DNA from: Streptomyces sp. NRRL WC-3605
Lineage (GTDB): Bacteria; Actinomycetota; Actinomycetes; Streptomycetales; Streptomycetaceae
Direction of reading: 5' to 3'
Assembly: GCF_001509795.1 (NCBI RefSeq)
Contig: NZ_LLZN01000002.1
Location: 310,001 to 374,000, forward strand
Length of the DNA stretch: 64,000 nt
Shown here piece after piece: positions 51,506 to 60,147 of the stretch. Within the stretch, counting starts at the first letter, position 1. The number at the start of each line of letters is the position of its first letter. The position numbers and the translations under genes are program-made. The notes under the pieces were generated by a model that was given only the letters and a program-made list of their open reading frames with translations, was not told where the DNA came from and searched no databases.

Positions 51506-51513
51506 GGTTGCGC

Positions 51514-51987
51514 ATGACTGCGCTCAATCGTGTCCCGTCGCTCATGGCCAGGGCCGGTACGGCCTCGGCCCTCACTCTCGCCGCCGTGGGCGGCTCGATC
51601 GTGACGCCCGGTCTCGCCTCGGAGGCGGAGGCCGCCGCGCCCGCGACGAAGGCACTTCAGATCGCGGCCTCGAAGAAGGGGGCGCCGTACAAGTGGGGCG
51701 CCACGGGCCCGAACCGGTTCGACTGCTCCGGGCTGACGCTGTACTCGTTCAAGAAGGCCGGCAAGAAGCTGCCCCGCACGGCGGCCCAGCAGTACAACAA
51801 GACCCGCCACATCTCCGCCTCCAGCCGCAAGGCCGGTGACCTGGTGTTCTTCCACTCGGGCTCGTACGTCTACCACGTGGGCATCTACGCCGGTAAGGGC
51901 AAGATCTGGCACTCCCCCAAGAGCGGTGACGTGGTCCGGCTGCAGAAGATCTGGACCAGGAGCGTCTGGTACGGCCGGGTCAAGTGA
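51514..51987 (+). CDS. Secreted NlpC/P60 cell-wall hydrolase
   Basis: The 157-residue protein has a signal peptide (hydrophobic 20-35, cleavage near EAEAAA) and one NlpC/P60 domain with catalytic Cys71 (FDCSGL) and His121 (YHVGIY); His133 may complete the triad. It cleaves peptide stems of peptidoglycan, probably gamma-D-Glu-diaminopimelate. No extra cell-wall-binding domain is present. ATG 51514 lies just after the riboswitch with GAAGGG inside its 3' end, so translation or transcription can be gated by c-di-AMP. Confidence 0.93.
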   Translation: MTALNRVPSLMARAGTASALTLAAVGGSIVTPGLASEAEAAAPATKALQIAASKKGAPYKWGATGPNRFDCSGLTLYSFKKAGKKLPRTAAQQYNKTRHISASSRKAGDLVFFHSGSYVYHVGIYAGKGKIWHSPKSGDVVRLQKIWTRSVWYGRVK

Positions 51988-51993
51988 CCCCGC

Positions 51994-52012
51994 GGGGCGC
52001 GCATGGCGCCCC
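51994..52012 (+). terminator. Hairpin after the NlpC/P60 gene
   Basis: The 7-bp perfect stem GGGGCGC / GCGCCCC with loop GCATG lies 6 bp past the stop. Confidence 0.6.
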
Positions 52013-52179
52013 TACCCCCGCCGGCGCCCTCCCGGAGCGCGGAGGGCTTCCGGCACGGGCCGGGCCCTCCAGCGCCTCCGGGGCCTCCCGGGGCCGACGG
52101 GGGCGGAGCGCGCCGCGCGGCGCCCGGTGCGGCACCACGCGGCGCTCCTCGGTCGTTTCCGCGAGGTCGCGGGCACGGC

Positions 52180-52638
52180 CTACGGCTCCTGCGGCGCCGC
52201 GACCGCGACCGGCGAGGCCGGTACGGTCCACGGCAGCTCGATGGAGACCGTCTTGCCGCCCTCCCGGGTCGGCCACACCCGGAGCCGGCCGCCGCACTCG
52301 GCGGTCAGCCAGCGGATGATCACCATGCCCCGGCCGTTGTCCTGCTGGACGGCGGCCGGCAGTCGTTTGGGGAACCGCGGATGGCTGTCGGTCACCCCGA
52401 TGCGCAGGTGCTCGTCGCGGTCGAGCTCGAGGTCCACGGTGAAGGTGGGCGACTGCCCGAGGGTGTGCTGGACGGCGTTGGTGGCGAGTTCGGAGACGAT
52501 GAGCCGGATGGTCTCCGCCGCCTCCGTCTCCGGCGGCAGCCCCCACTCGGCGAGCGTGGTGATGACGTAGGACCGTGCCGCGGAGACCGAGGCGGGATCG
52601 CTCGGCAGGGTGACGGATGCTTCCAGATGGTCTGCCAT
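52180..52638 (-). CDS. Anti-sigma-like ATP-binding protein (HATPase_c, RsbW type)
   Basis: The 152-residue GHKL ATPase is of the type common in streptomycetes: SELATNAVQHT (N box), VTDSHPRFP (G1-like) and GRGMVIIRWL (G2). Such proteins bind sigma factors or anti-anti-sigma proteins, or partner with WhiJ-like regulators. It is divergent from an XRE/DUF5753 gene followed by DUF397, the usual three-part module. A GGGATGACG segment lies just before the ATG. Confidence 0.9.
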   Translation of the reverse strand: MADHLEASVTLPSDPASVSAARSYVITTLAEWGLPPETEAAETIRLIVSELATNAVQHTLGQSPTFTVDLELDRDEHLRIGVTDSHPRFPKRLPAAVQQDNGRGMVIIRWLTAECGGRLRVWPTREGGKTVSIELPWTVPASPVAVAAPQEP

Positions 52639-52765
52639 GGCGACGTCATCCCTTTCCGACGGGACCGCGGTCCGACACGGAGCGGAAGGTTCGAGTACGG
52701 TCCCGGACTGTGCTTCGCCGCCAGACTGCCATCACCGGGCCGGTCGCGGGTGGCGATCCACCAAG

Positions 52766-52775
52766 ATATGCATAT
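52766..52775. promoter_or_regulatory. AT-rich palindrome, candidate operator
   Basis: ATATGCATAT is a perfect 10-bp palindrome inside AGATAT-GC-ATATATCT. It is conspicuous in this GC-rich sequence and lies between the divergent ATPase (52638) and XRE (52851) genes. Confidence 0.5.
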
Positions 52776-52850
52776 ATCTGTCGCTCGAAGCGGTGAACTC
52801 TGCGACGGCAGACCGTATTTGGGCGGCCCGGTCGGAGTAAGGAGTTGCCC

Positions 52851-53717
52851 ATGCAGCACGGCCCGGCGGTCCGCCGCCGGAAACTGGGCGCGGAACTGCG
52901 TGCGTTGCGCACCGGGACCGGGCTCACCAGTGGCGAGGCGGCCCGCCTGGTGGGCTGGCACCAGTCCAAGGTGAGCCGGATCGAGACGGGCGCCAGCGGG
53001 GTGAAACCGGCCGATGTGCGATTACTCCTCGACGCCTACGGCGTCCGGGACGCGCGGCTGCGGGAGGTGCTGCTGGCGCTGGCCGGTTCCGACGCGGCGG
53101 GCCGGCACCACTGGTGGCACGCCTATCGCGGCGTCCTGCCGCCGACGTACCGGGACTTCATCAGTCTGGAGTCCCAGGCGAGCGCGATGCGCACGCTGGA
53201 GACGTCCGTGGTACCGGGGCTGTTGCAGACCCCCGAGTACGCGCGGGCGGTGACCCGGGCGGCGACGGGCGGGACGGACGACGGCGCCGACGACCGGCTC
53301 GACGCGCTGGTCGCGGTCCGGCTGGCCAGGCAGGAGGTGCTGCGCGCCGATCCGCCGCTGAGGCTCAGCGCGGTGCTGGACGAGGCGGTGCTGCGCCGGG
53401 AGATCGGCGGGCCCGAGGTGATGCGGCGCCAGCTGGAGCGGCTGCTGGAGGCGGCACAACTCCCCCAAGTGAGCCTGCAGGTACTCCCGTTCACGGCCGG
53501 TGAGCATGTCGGCATCACCGGGCCTTTCGTTATCTTCTCATTTTCGAGCACTTCTGATCTAGACGTGGTTGTTCTCGACCACTTGACGAGTAGCCTCTAT
53601 CTCGAACGGAAAGAAGACCTCCAGGCCTACACGGAGGCCTTCGACGCCCTTCGGCTCCACGCCCTTTCGCCCGAGGAATCGCTGGATCACATCGCCGCGA
53701 TAGGTGGCGGCGCGTAA
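52851..53717 (+). CDS. XRE-family regulator with DUF5753 domain (WhiJ-like)
   Basis: The 288-residue protein has an N-terminal helix-turn-helix (about 10-65, GLTSGEAARLVGWHQSKVSRIE) and a DUF5753 domain (about 95-275, FISLESQASAMRTLETSVVPGLLQTPEYAR). In streptomycetes such WhiJ-like regulators act with a DUF397 partner and an anti-sigma-like ATPase in developmental control. ATG 52851 follows AAGGAG at good spacing; TTG 52845 overlaps that site. Around 53530-53610 the codon use is unusually AT-rich for this genome (ATCTTCTCATTTTCGAGC). Confidence 0.93.
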   Translation: MQHGPAVRRRKLGAELRALRTGTGLTSGEAARLVGWHQSKVSRIETGASGVKPADVRLLLDAYGVRDARLREVLLALAGSDAAGRHHWWHAYRGVLPPTYRDFISLESQASAMRTLETSVVPGLLQTPEYARAVTRAATGGTDDGADDRLDALVAVRLARQEVLRADPPLRLSAVLDEAVLRREIGGPEVMRRQLERLLEAAQLPQVSLQVLPFTAGEHVGITGPFVIFSFSSTSDLDVVVLDHLTSSLYLERKEDLQAYTEAFDALRLHALSPEESLDHIAAIGGGA

Positions 53718-53726
53718 GGAGGCACC

Positions 53727-53954
53727 ATGACCGCACTGCCTCGGAACCTCAGGTCGAGCACCGAACTACCGGACGCCCGTTGGCTGCGCAGCAGCTACAG
53801 CACGGGGGCGAACAACTGCGTCGAGACGGCCCGGCCGCACTCCGGTCCCTGGACCGGCCTGCTGGCCGTGCGCGACTCCAAGATTCCGGCGGGGCCCGCG
53901 CTGCTCTTCTCCCCCGAGAGCTGGGCGGGTTTCACGGCCGCGCTCCAGACCTGA
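53727..53954 (+). CDS. DUF397 domain protein
   Basis: The 75-residue protein has the DUF397 signature: WLRSSYSTGANNCVETA and VRDSKIPAGPALLFSPESWAGF. It is the usual downstream partner of WhiJ-like XRE/DUF5753 regulators and may bind and inhibit them. It begins 9 bp after the regulator stop with AAGGAGG upstream, so the two are co-expressed. Confidence 0.93.
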   Translation: MTALPRNLRSSTELPDARWLRSSYSTGANNCVETARPHSGPWTGLLAVRDSKIPAGPALLFSPESWAGFTAALQT

Positions 53955-54008
53955 CCGTTTCTGATCGTTTCTGCCCGCTCCGGTGCCGCCCGGCCGTGTC
54001 ACGCCGAC

Positions 54009-55136
54009 TCATGGTCGTGCCGTACCGATGACCTGTACAGCGCGTTCGATCTGCCCCTCGGAGAGGTCCGCGCGGGCGGTCAGCCGCAGCCGTGAGATGC
54101 CGTCCGGCACGGAAGGCGGACGGAAGCAGCCCACGGCGAGACCCGCCGCACGGCACTCGGCCGCCCACCGCACGGCCCCCTCCGGGGACGGCGCCCGCAC
54201 GGAGACGACCGCGGCGTCCGGACGCACCGCCTCCAGACCCGCGGCCGTCAGCCGGGTGTGCAGCTCGCCCGCCACCGCGCGGGCCCGCGCGGCCCGTTCC
54301 GGCTCACGGCGCAGCAGTCGCAGGGCCGCAAGCGCGGCACCCGCCGGCGCGGGGGCCAGCCCCGTGTCGAAGATGAACGTCCGCGCGGCGTTGACCAGGT
54401 GGTCGATCACCCGGGCCGGACCGAGCACGGCACCGCCCTGGCTGCCGAGCGACTTGGACAGCGTGACGGTCACGACGACGTCCTCCGTGCCCGCGAGACC
54501 GGCCGCGTGCGGGGCGCCCCGGCCGCCGTCCCCGAGGACGCCGAGGCCGTGCGCGTCGTCCACGACCAGCCCGGCACCGCGCTCCCGGCACACCTCGGCG
54601 TAGGCGGCCAGCGGGGCGGCGTCGCCGTCGACCGAGAAGACGGTGTCGGAGACGACCACCGCCGGACCGTCGTGGGTGCGCAGCGCCTTGCGCACGGCGT
54701 CCGGGTCGGCGTGGGCGGCGACCTGGGTGGTGCCCCGGGCCAGCCGGCAGCCGTCGATGAGCGAGGCGTGGTTGCCCGCGTCCGACACGATCAGCGAGCC
54801 GTGCGGCGCGAGCGCGGTGACGGCGGCGAGGTTGGCCGCGTAGCCGGACGAGAAGACGAGCGCCGCCTCGGCGCCGCAGAAGTCGGCCAGCTCCCGCTCC
54901 AGCTCCGCGTGCAGTTCCGTCGTACCGGTGACGAGGCGGGAGCCGGTCGCGCCGCCGCCCCAGGTCCGTGTGGCCCGGACGGCGCCCTCGACGACCTCGG
55001 GATGCCGGGCCAGACCCAGGTAGTCGTTGCTCGCGAGGTCGAGGAGCGGGGAGTCGGCGGGGCGGGGGCGCAGGGTCCGTACCAGTCCGGCGCGGCGGCG
55101 CTGGTCCGCCTGTTCGTCGATCCAGCCGAACGCCAT
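54009..55136 (-). CDS. bioF: 8-amino-7-oxononanoate synthase
   Basis: The 375-residue PLP enzyme condenses pimeloyl-ACP (or pimeloyl-CoA) with alanine, the first dedicated step of biotin ring assembly. [41 protein letters not shown] and the PLP-Lys segment [12 protein letters not shown] are typical. The start at 55136 follows GGAGGAG; an upstream extension lacks a site. It is divergent from bioBAD, and the 146-bp gap carries candidate regulatory repeats. Confidence 0.95.
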   Translation of the reverse strand: MAFGWIDEQADQRRRAGLVRTLRPRPADSPLLDLASNDYLGLARHPEVVEGAVRATRTWGGGATGSRLVTGTTELHAELERELADFCGAEAALVFSSGYAANLAAVTALAPHGSLIVSDAGNHASLIDGCRLARGTTQVAAHADPDAVRKALRTHDGPAVVVSDTVFSVDGDAAPLAAYAEVCRERGAGLVVDDAHGLGVLGDGGRGAPHAAGLAGTEDVVVTVTLSKSLGSQGGAVLGPARVIDHLVNAARTFIFDTGLAPAPAGAALAALRLLRREPERAARARAVAGELHTRLTAAGLEAVRPDAAVVSVRAPSPEGAVRWAAECRAAGLAVGCFRPPSVPDGISRLRLTARADLSEGQIERAVQVIGTARP

Positions 55137-55196
55137 GGCTCCTCCGGGCTTTTGTAGGCAGTGCACAGACACTAGCGGCCGGGACCGCCGCCCACG

Positions 55197-55214
55197 GTGT
55201 GGCAATACCCACAC
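55197..55214. promoter_or_regulatory. Inverted repeat between bioF and bioB, candidate biotin operator
   Basis: GTGTGG-CAATAC-CCACAC is a perfect 6-6-6 inverted repeat, 61 bp before bioF and 69 bp before bioB. It does not match the enterobacterial BirA box. A BioQ-like or other regulator would be needed. Confidence 0.5.
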
Positions 55215-55282
55215 ATCGAATCGACAGGGTTGTGCAAACTCACCTTGGCTCCGGCCCCCTCCGTACGTCAGGATCACCTCCC

Positions 55283-56500
55283 ATGGACCTGCTGAACACG
55301 CTGGTGGACAAGGGGCTTCGGCGCGAGCTGCCGACCCGCGAGGAAGCGCTCGCCGTTCTCGCCACTTCCGACGACGACCTGCTCGACGTGGTGGCCGCGG
55401 CCGGCAAGGTGCGCCGGAAGTGGTTCGGCCGGCGGGTGAAGCTGAACTATCTCGTCAACCTCAAGTCGGGCCTGTGCCCGGAGGACTGCTCGTACTGTTC
55501 GCAGCGGCTCGGCTCCACCGCCGGCATCCTCAAGTACACCTGGCTGAAGCCGGACGAGGCCTCGCAGGCCGCGGCCGCGGGGTTGGCGGGTGGCGCCAAG
55601 CGGGTGTGCCTGGTGGCGTCCGGGCGCGGCCCGACGGACCGGGACGTGGACCGGGTCTCCGAGACCATCAAGGCCATCAAGGACGGGAACGAGGGCGTCG
55701 AGGTGTGCGCCTGCCTCGGGCTGCTCTCGGACGGGCAGGCGGAGCGGCTGCGCGAGGCGGGCGCGGACGCCTACAACCACAACCTGAACACCTCGGAGTC
55801 CACGTACGGGGAGATCACCACCACCCACACGTACGCCGATCGGGTGGACACGGTGAACAAGGCGCACGCGGCCGGTCTGTCCGCCTGCTCCGGGCTGATC
55901 GCGGGCATGGGCGAGAGCGACGAGGACCTGGTCGACGTCGTCTACGCGCTGCGCGAGCTGGACCCGGACTCGGTGCCGGTCAACTTCCTGATCCCGGTCG
56001 AGGGCACCCCGCTGGCCAAGGAGTGGAACCTCACCCCTCAGCGCTGCCTGCGCATCCTCGCGATGGTCCGCTTCGTCTGCCCGGACGTGGAGGTCCGCAT
56101 CGCGGGCGGCCGCGAGGTCCATCTGCGCACGATGCAGCCGCTGGCCCTGCACCTCGCCAACTCGATCTTCCTCGGCGACTACCTCACCACCGAGGGCCAG
56201 GCCGGCAAGGCCGACCTGGAGATGATCGCGGACGCCGGGTTCGAGGTGGAGGGAGCCGGCCAGGTGACCCTTCCGGAGCACCGGGCGGCCGCGGCCGGGG
56301 GCGGCTGCGGATCGCACGGGAGCGCGGGCTGCGGATCGCACGGGAGCGCCGGATGCGGCTCGCACGCGGACGGCGGGGTGTGCGGTACGGCCGCCCCCGC
56401 GCCCGGTACGGAGGCTTCCGCCCCGGCCGGCGAGCCGCGCACCGATCTGGTCGCCGTCCGCCGACGGGGCGCCGGGACCGACATCGCGCCCAATGCCTGA
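55283..56500 (+). CDS. bioB: Biotin synthase with Cys/His-repeat C-terminal tail
   Basis: The 405-residue radical-SAM enzyme inserts sulfur into dethiobiotin. The [4Fe-4S] motif is Cys65-x3-Cys69-x2-Cys72 (CPEDCSYC). [26 protein letters not shown] and the C-terminal [14 protein letters not shown] are conserved. After about residue 330 a tail of about 75 residues extends beyond the usual 320-350. It contains three octad repeats [16 protein letters not shown] (Cys342, 350, 358 plus Cys367; His345, 353, 361). The tail reaches into the bioA start (8-bp overlap). AGGATC precedes the ATG. Confidence 0.95.
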   Translation: MDLLNTLVDKGLRRELPTREEALAVLATSDDDLLDVVAAAGKVRRKWFGRRVKLNYLVNLKSGLCPEDCSYCSQRLGSTAGILKYTWLKPDEASQAAAAGLAGGAKRVCLVASGRGPTDRDVDRVSETIKAIKDGNEGVEVCACLGLLSDGQAERLREAGADAYNHNLNTSESTYGEITTTHTYADRVDTVNKAHAAGLSACSGLIAGMGESDEDLVDVVYALRELDPDSVPVNFLIPVEGTPLAKEWNLTPQRCLRILAMVRFVCPDVEVRIAGGREVHLRTMQPLALHLANSIFLGDYLTTEGQAGKADLEMIADAGFEVEGAGQVTLPEHRAAAAGGGCGSHGSAGCGSHGSAGCGSHADGGVCGTAAPAPGTEASAPAGEPRTDLVAVRRRGAGTDIAPNA

Positions 56501-57782
56501 GCTGCCCGGCCTGGGCGTGCCCGAGCTGCTGGACCTCGACCGGCGGCACGTCTGGCATCCGTACGGTCCGATGCCGGGCCGCGCCGAGCCGCTCGTCGTG
56601 GAGTCGGCGAGCGGGGTGCGGCTGCGGCTCGCCGACGGCTCGGGCGAGCTGGTCGACGGCATGTCGTCGTGGTGGTCGGCCGTCCACGGCTACAACCACC
56701 CGGTCCTCAACGATGCGGCGCACGCGCAGCTGGCGCGGATGAGCCACGTCATGTTCGGCGGGCTCACGCACGAGCCCGCCGTACGGCTGGCGAAGCTCCT
56801 TGTCGACATGTCGCCCGAGGGACTCGAGCACGTCTTCCTGGCCGACTCCGGCTCGGTGTCGGTCGAGGTCGCCGTCAAGATGTGCCTGCAGTACTGGCGT
56901 TCGCTGGGGCGGCCCGGCAAGCGGCGGCTGCTGACCTGGCGCGGCGGCTACCACGGCGACACCTGGCAGCCGATGTCGGTGTGCGACCCCGAGGGCGGGA
57001 TGCACGAACTGTGGGCGGGCGTACTCCCGCGTCAGGTGTTCGCCGACGCGCCGCCGGCCGAGTACGACGAGGCGTACGCCGAACGGCTGCGGTCGCTGAT
57101 CGAGCGGCACGCGGACGACCTGGCGGCGGTGATCGTCGAGCCGGTGGTGCAGGGCGCCGGCGGGATGCGGTTCCACTCCCCCGCGTATCTGCGGGTGCTG
57201 CGGGAGGCGTGCGACGCGCACGACGTGCTGCTCGTGTTCGACGAGATCGCGACCGGCTTCGGGCGCACGGGCGCCCTGTTCGCGGCGGACCACGCGGCGG
57301 TGACGCCGGACGTGATGTGCGTGGGCAAGGCCCTGACCGGCGGCTATCTGACGATGGCGGCGACGCTGTGCACGGCGCGGGTCGCGGACGGCATCTCGCG
57401 CGGCGAGGTGCCGGTGCTCGCCCACGGCCCGACCTTCATGGGCAACCCGCTGGCGGCCGCGGTCGCCTGCGCGTCGATCGGGCTGCTGCTGGGCCAGGAC
57501 TGGCGGGCCGAGGTCGGGCGGATCGAGGCGGGGCTGCGGTCCGGTCTGGCGCCCGCAGCGGACCTGCCGGGCGTCAAGGACGTACGGGTCCTCGGCGCGA
57601 TCGGCGTCGTCCAGCTGGACCACGAGGTGGACATGCGGGCGGCGACGGCGGCCGCCGTGCGCGAGGGCGTGTGGCTGCGGCCGTTCCGCGACCTGGTCTA
57701 CACGATGCCGCCGTACGTCACGGGCGACGCGGACGTCGCACGGATCGCCCGCGCGGTGTGCGCGGCCGCACGAGAGGGCTGA
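56493..57782 (+). CDS. bioA: Adenosylmethionine-8-amino-7-oxononanoate aminotransferase
   Basis: The 429-residue class III PLP aminotransferase has HVWHPYGPM at the N-terminus, [39 protein letters not shown] and the Lys in [10 protein letters not shown]. It converts 8-amino-7-oxononanoate to diaminononanoate using SAM as amino donor. It overlaps bioB by 8 bp and is followed by bioD after one base, so bioBAD is one operon. Confidence 0.96.
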   Translation: MPELPGLGVPELLDLDRRHVWHPYGPMPGRAEPLVVESASGVRLRLADGSGELVDGMSSWWSAVHGYNHPVLNDAAHAQLARMSHVMFGGLTHEPAVRLAKLLVDMSPEGLEHVFLADSGSVSVEVAVKMCLQYWRSLGRPGKRRLLTWRGGYHGDTWQPMSVCDPEGGMHELWAGVLPRQVFADAPPAEYDEAYAERLRSLIERHADDLAAVIVEPVVQGAGGMRFHSPAYLRVLREACDAHDVLLVFDEIATGFGRTGALFAADHAAVTPDVMCVGKALTGGYLTMAATLCTARVADGISRGEVPVLAHGPTFMGNPLAAAVACASIGLLLGQDWRAEVGRIEAGLRSGLAPAADLPGVKDVRVLGAIGVVQLDHEVDMRAATAAAVREGVWLRPFRDLVYTMPPYVTGDADVARIARAVCAAAREG

Positions 57783-57783
57783 G

Positions 57784-58500
57784 ATGCCGGTACTGGTGGT
57801 CACGGGCACGGGCACGGAGGTCGGCAAGACGGTCGTCACCGCGGCGGTGGCCGCGGCGGCGCTCGCCTCGGGCCGTACGGTCGCGGTGCTCAAGGCCGCG
57901 CAGACGGGCGTGGGCCCGGACGAGGACGGGGACGCCGCCGAGGTGGCGCGGCTCGCCGGTCCCGTCACCACGGCCGAAATCGCCCGGTATCCGGACCCGT
58001 TGGCCCCGGCGACGGCGGCGCGGCGGGCGGGCCGGACGCCGGTCCGTCCGGCGGAGGTCGCCGAGGCCGCCGCGAAGCTGGCCGCGGAGCACGACCTGGT
58101 GCTGGTGGAGGGGGCCGGCGGGCTCCTCGTCCGCTTCGACGAGGCGGGCGGCACCCTGGCGGACGCGGCCGAGCTGATGGCGGCCCCCGTGCTGGTGGTG
58201 GCGTCGGCCGGTCTCGGCACCCTCAACACGACGGAGCTGACGGCCCGTGAGCTGCGGCGCCGGCGCCTCGACCCGCTCGGTGTGGTGATCGGCAGCTGGC
58301 CCGGGGAACCGGACCTGGCGTCGCGCTGCAACGTGGCGGATCTCCCGGAGGTGTCGGAGGCGCCGCTGCTGGGCGCGGTGCCCGCGGGCGCGGGCGGGCT
58401 GCCCTCCGCCGGGTTCCGCGCGGCCGCCCCCGACTGGCTGGCGCCCCGCCTCTTCGGCCGGTGGGACGCGGACGGGTTCCGGGAGCGCATGGCGCTCTGA
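57784..58500 (+). CDS. bioD: Dethiobiotin synthetase
   Basis: The 238-residue ATP-dependent carboxylase-like enzyme closes the ureido ring of dethiobiotin. The P-loop is GTGTEVGKT at 8-16, followed by KAAQTGVG and the [10 protein letters not shown] motif. It begins one base after the bioA stop codon. It is the last clear biotin gene of the cluster; bioC and bioH are not recognised in the window. Confidence 0.95.
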   Translation: MPVLVVTGTGTEVGKTVVTAAVAAAALASGRTVAVLKAAQTGVGPDEDGDAAEVARLAGPVTTAEIARYPDPLAPATAARRAGRTPVRPAEVAEAAAKLAAEHDLVLVEGAGGLLVRFDEAGGTLADAAELMAAPVLVVASAGLGTLNTTELTARELRRRRLDPLGVVIGSWPGEPDLASRCNVADLPEVSEAPLLGAVPAGAGGLPSAGFRAAAPDWLAPRLFGRWDADGFRERMAL

Positions 58501-58610
58501 GGCGTCGCGCGGGACGGGTACACGCGGCGGACGGACGCGCGCGGCGGGGGGTGGGGCATCGCCGTTCGGGGGAGAATCGGGGGTGAGTTCCGTTCTGCCC
58601 GGGAGGTCCG

Positions 58611-59312
58611 ATGGCCCAGCGATCCGCCCGTGCGGGCGCCCGTCCCCGCGACGCCGTGCATCATCCGGTGTTCGCCCGCTACTACGCCCGGGTGAGCGCG
58701 GGCGCCGAGACCCGGATGGGCATGGCCCGGATCCGGGAGCGGCTGCTGGGCGGGTTGTCGGGCCGGGTGCTGGAGATCGGCGCGGGCAACGGCCTGAACT
58801 TCGCGCACTACCCGGCCACGGTCTCCGAGGTCGTCGCCATCGAACCGGAGCGGCTGCTGCGGCGGTTGGCGGTGGAGGCCGCGCTGCGCGCCGAGGTGCC
58901 CGTGGACGTGGTGCCGGGCACGGCGGAGGCGCTGCCGGTCAAGAGCGAGGGCTTCGACGCTGTCGTGCTGTCGCTGGTGCTGTGCAGTGTGCGGGACGTG
59001 CCGCGGGCGCTGTCCGAGGTGTGCCGGGTGCTGCGGCCCGGCGGGAGCGTGCGGTTCTTCGAGCACGGCCGGGGCGGCGGGCCTGCGATGCTGCGCACCC
59101 AGCGCGTGCTGGACCGTACGGTGTGGCCGCTGGTCAGCGGCGGCTGCCATCTCTCGCGCGACCCGGTGGCGGCGCTGCGGGAGGCGGGGCTCGAACTCGG
59201 CCCCTACGGGCGGCTGATGGTCCCGGAGAACGGGCCCGCCCTGCCCGCGTCGTACTGCGTGCTGGGCACGGCGTGGCGCCCGGCGGACGCCGGGACGTCA
59301 ACCGGCCGGTAG
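58611..59312 (+). CDS. Class I SAM-dependent methyltransferase (METTL7-like)
   Basis: The 233-residue methyltransferase has SAM motif VLEIGAGNGLNFAHYP at about 53-68 and post-I acidic AIEPE. The C-terminal stretch FFEHGRG...RTQRVLDRTVWPLVSGGCHLSRD matches METTL7-type thiol/other methyltransferases more than BioC. GGGAGGT precedes the ATG. It lies 110 bp after bioD, but a role in biotin synthesis is not supported by sequence. The substrate is unknown. Confidence 0.85.
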   Translation: MAQRSARAGARPRDAVHHPVFARYYARVSAGAETRMGMARIRERLLGGLSGRVLEIGAGNGLNFAHYPATVSEVVAIEPERLLRRLAVEAALRAEVPVDVVPGTAEALPVKSEGFDAVVLSLVLCSVRDVPRALSEVCRVLRPGGSVRFFEHGRGGGPAMLRTQRVLDRTVWPLVSGGCHLSRDPVAALREAGLELGPYGRLMVPENGPALPASYCVLGTAWRPADAGTSTGR

Positions 59313-59317
59313 CGCGG

Positions 59318-59692
59318 TCACAGGCTCCAGCTCTCCAGTTCCCGCGTGATGTCCTGTACGGACGCCTCGCCGCCGTGCACCAGGCGGGCCAGGTCGCGGA
59401 CCTGCTCGGGCGAGGTGACGACCTTGAGGCCGCTGGCCACGAGGTAGGCGTAGGCGACCGCGGAGGCGAACATCGCGTTCGAGCGCTCCAGCGCGGGGAC
59501 CCGCATGAGCAGTTGCAGCAGGGATGCGGCGCGGGCCTGGGGGCTGTCGTAGACGGGGACGTCGAATATCTCGGCCTGGTGGCGGGCGACGGCGGCGACG
59601 AGGGCGCCCCAGTCGGTGACCGTGGGGTCGCCCGGTGTGCGCTTCTCGGCGACCATGAGCAGCCAGGCGAGATCGATGGTCAGCGGGCTCAA
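59318..59692 (-). CDS. Doc-like toxin of a toxin-antitoxin pair, degenerate Fic motif
   Basis: The 124-residue protein resembles Doc/Fic-fold toxins in overall pattern (LTIDLAWLLMVAEK, PVYDSPQARAASLLQLLMRVP, ERSNAMFASAVAYAYLVASG). The HPFxxGNGR/K active-site loop is missing; the equivalent region reads VPALERSNAMFA. Catalytic AMP- or phospho-transfer is therefore uncertain. TTG 59692 is the likely start, four bases after the antitoxin stop, so translation is coupled. The assignment rests on position beside an antitoxin and weak fold resemblance. Confidence 0.7.
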   Translation of the reverse strand: MSPLTIDLAWLLMVAEKRTPGDPTVTDWGALVAAVARHQAEIFDVPVYDSPQARAASLLQLLMRVPALERSNAMFASAVAYAYLVASGLKVVTSPEQVRDLARLVHGGEASVQDITRELESWSL

Positions 59693-59696
59693 CGGA

Positions 59697-59936
59697 TCAG
59701 TGGCGCCCTTCGCGCGGGCCCTCGCGGTCGGTGCCGAACTCCTCGGCGAACACCGACTCGTACTGCTTCATGAAGTCGGCCGCGGCCTCCACGAAGGTGT
59801 GGCCGACCTCGCCGGTGTCCTGGCGGACCAGCTCCTCGATGTAGCGGTTCACGCTCATCCCGCGGGCCAGGGCGCGTTCGCGGGCGGCGCGGGCCGTGCC
59901 CTCGTCCACTCTCACGTTCAGCTGGGTCTTCGCCAT
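59697..59936 (-). CDS. Ribbon-helix-helix antitoxin
   Basis: The 79-residue protein has an N-terminal ribbon-helix-helix (about 1-45, TQLNVRVDEGTARAARERAL and MSVNRYIEELVRQ) and an acidic C-terminal tail that would wrap the toxin. It probably neutralises the Doc-like toxin and represses its own promoter. ATG 59936 has a TAGCTT -10 box six bases upstream and no strong ribosome-binding site, so the message is probably leaderless. Two GCTAGC motifs lie within the promoter. Confidence 0.82.
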   Translation of the reverse strand: MAKTQLNVRVDEGTARAARERALARGMSVNRYIEELVRQDTGEVGHTFVEAAADFMKQYESVFAEEFGTDREGPREGRH

Positions 59937-59971
59937 GCTTCGAAGCTAGCGCGCGGGTGCTAGCACGGCAA
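59936..59971 (-). promoter_or_regulatory. Leaderless promoter of the toxin-antitoxin operon
   Basis: On the minus strand TTGCCG (59971-59966), 17 bases, TAGCTT (59948-59943), six bases, then ATG 59936. GCTAGC occurs at 59945-59950, overlapping the -10 box, and within the 10-bp palindrome GTGCTAGCAC at 59957-59966 beside the -35 box. The centres are 14 bp apart. Confidence 0.65.
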
Positions 59972-60147
59972 GCGTCCCCCGGCGGCATCGGATGCCCCTT
60001 ACATCGGCTCCGGGTCCCCCACCTGGGTCGGAGGCGACGCGGGACCACAGAAGGATACCCGGTGTGGGGTGGATCACATTAGGCTCGGCGGCGACGAGAA
60101 GGGGCGACGTCCCGGCGGCCGTCGGTGCGTCCCGTGAGGAGGCGGCC

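Noticed and set aside
55225..55245. GTTGTGCAAACTCACC upstream of bioB as a BirA box.
   Set aside because: It is not palindromic and does not match the TTGTAAACC-N-GGTTTACAA pattern.
56282..56500. The BioB tail as a frameshift or fusion artefact.
   Set aside because: The frame is continuous, third positions remain G/C and the end overlaps the bioA start as expected in an operon.
56184..59150. A 988-codon minus-strand frame over bioB, bioA, bioD and the methyltransferase gene.
   Set aside because: It is the complement of well-identified genes, has no ribosome-binding site or domain, and reads as low-complexity Arg/Pro/Gly sequence.
58611..59312. The methyltransferase after bioD as BioC.
   Set aside because: The C-terminal QRVLDRTVWPLVSGGCHLSRD region resembles METTL7-type enzymes, and the gene is separated from bioD by 110 bp.
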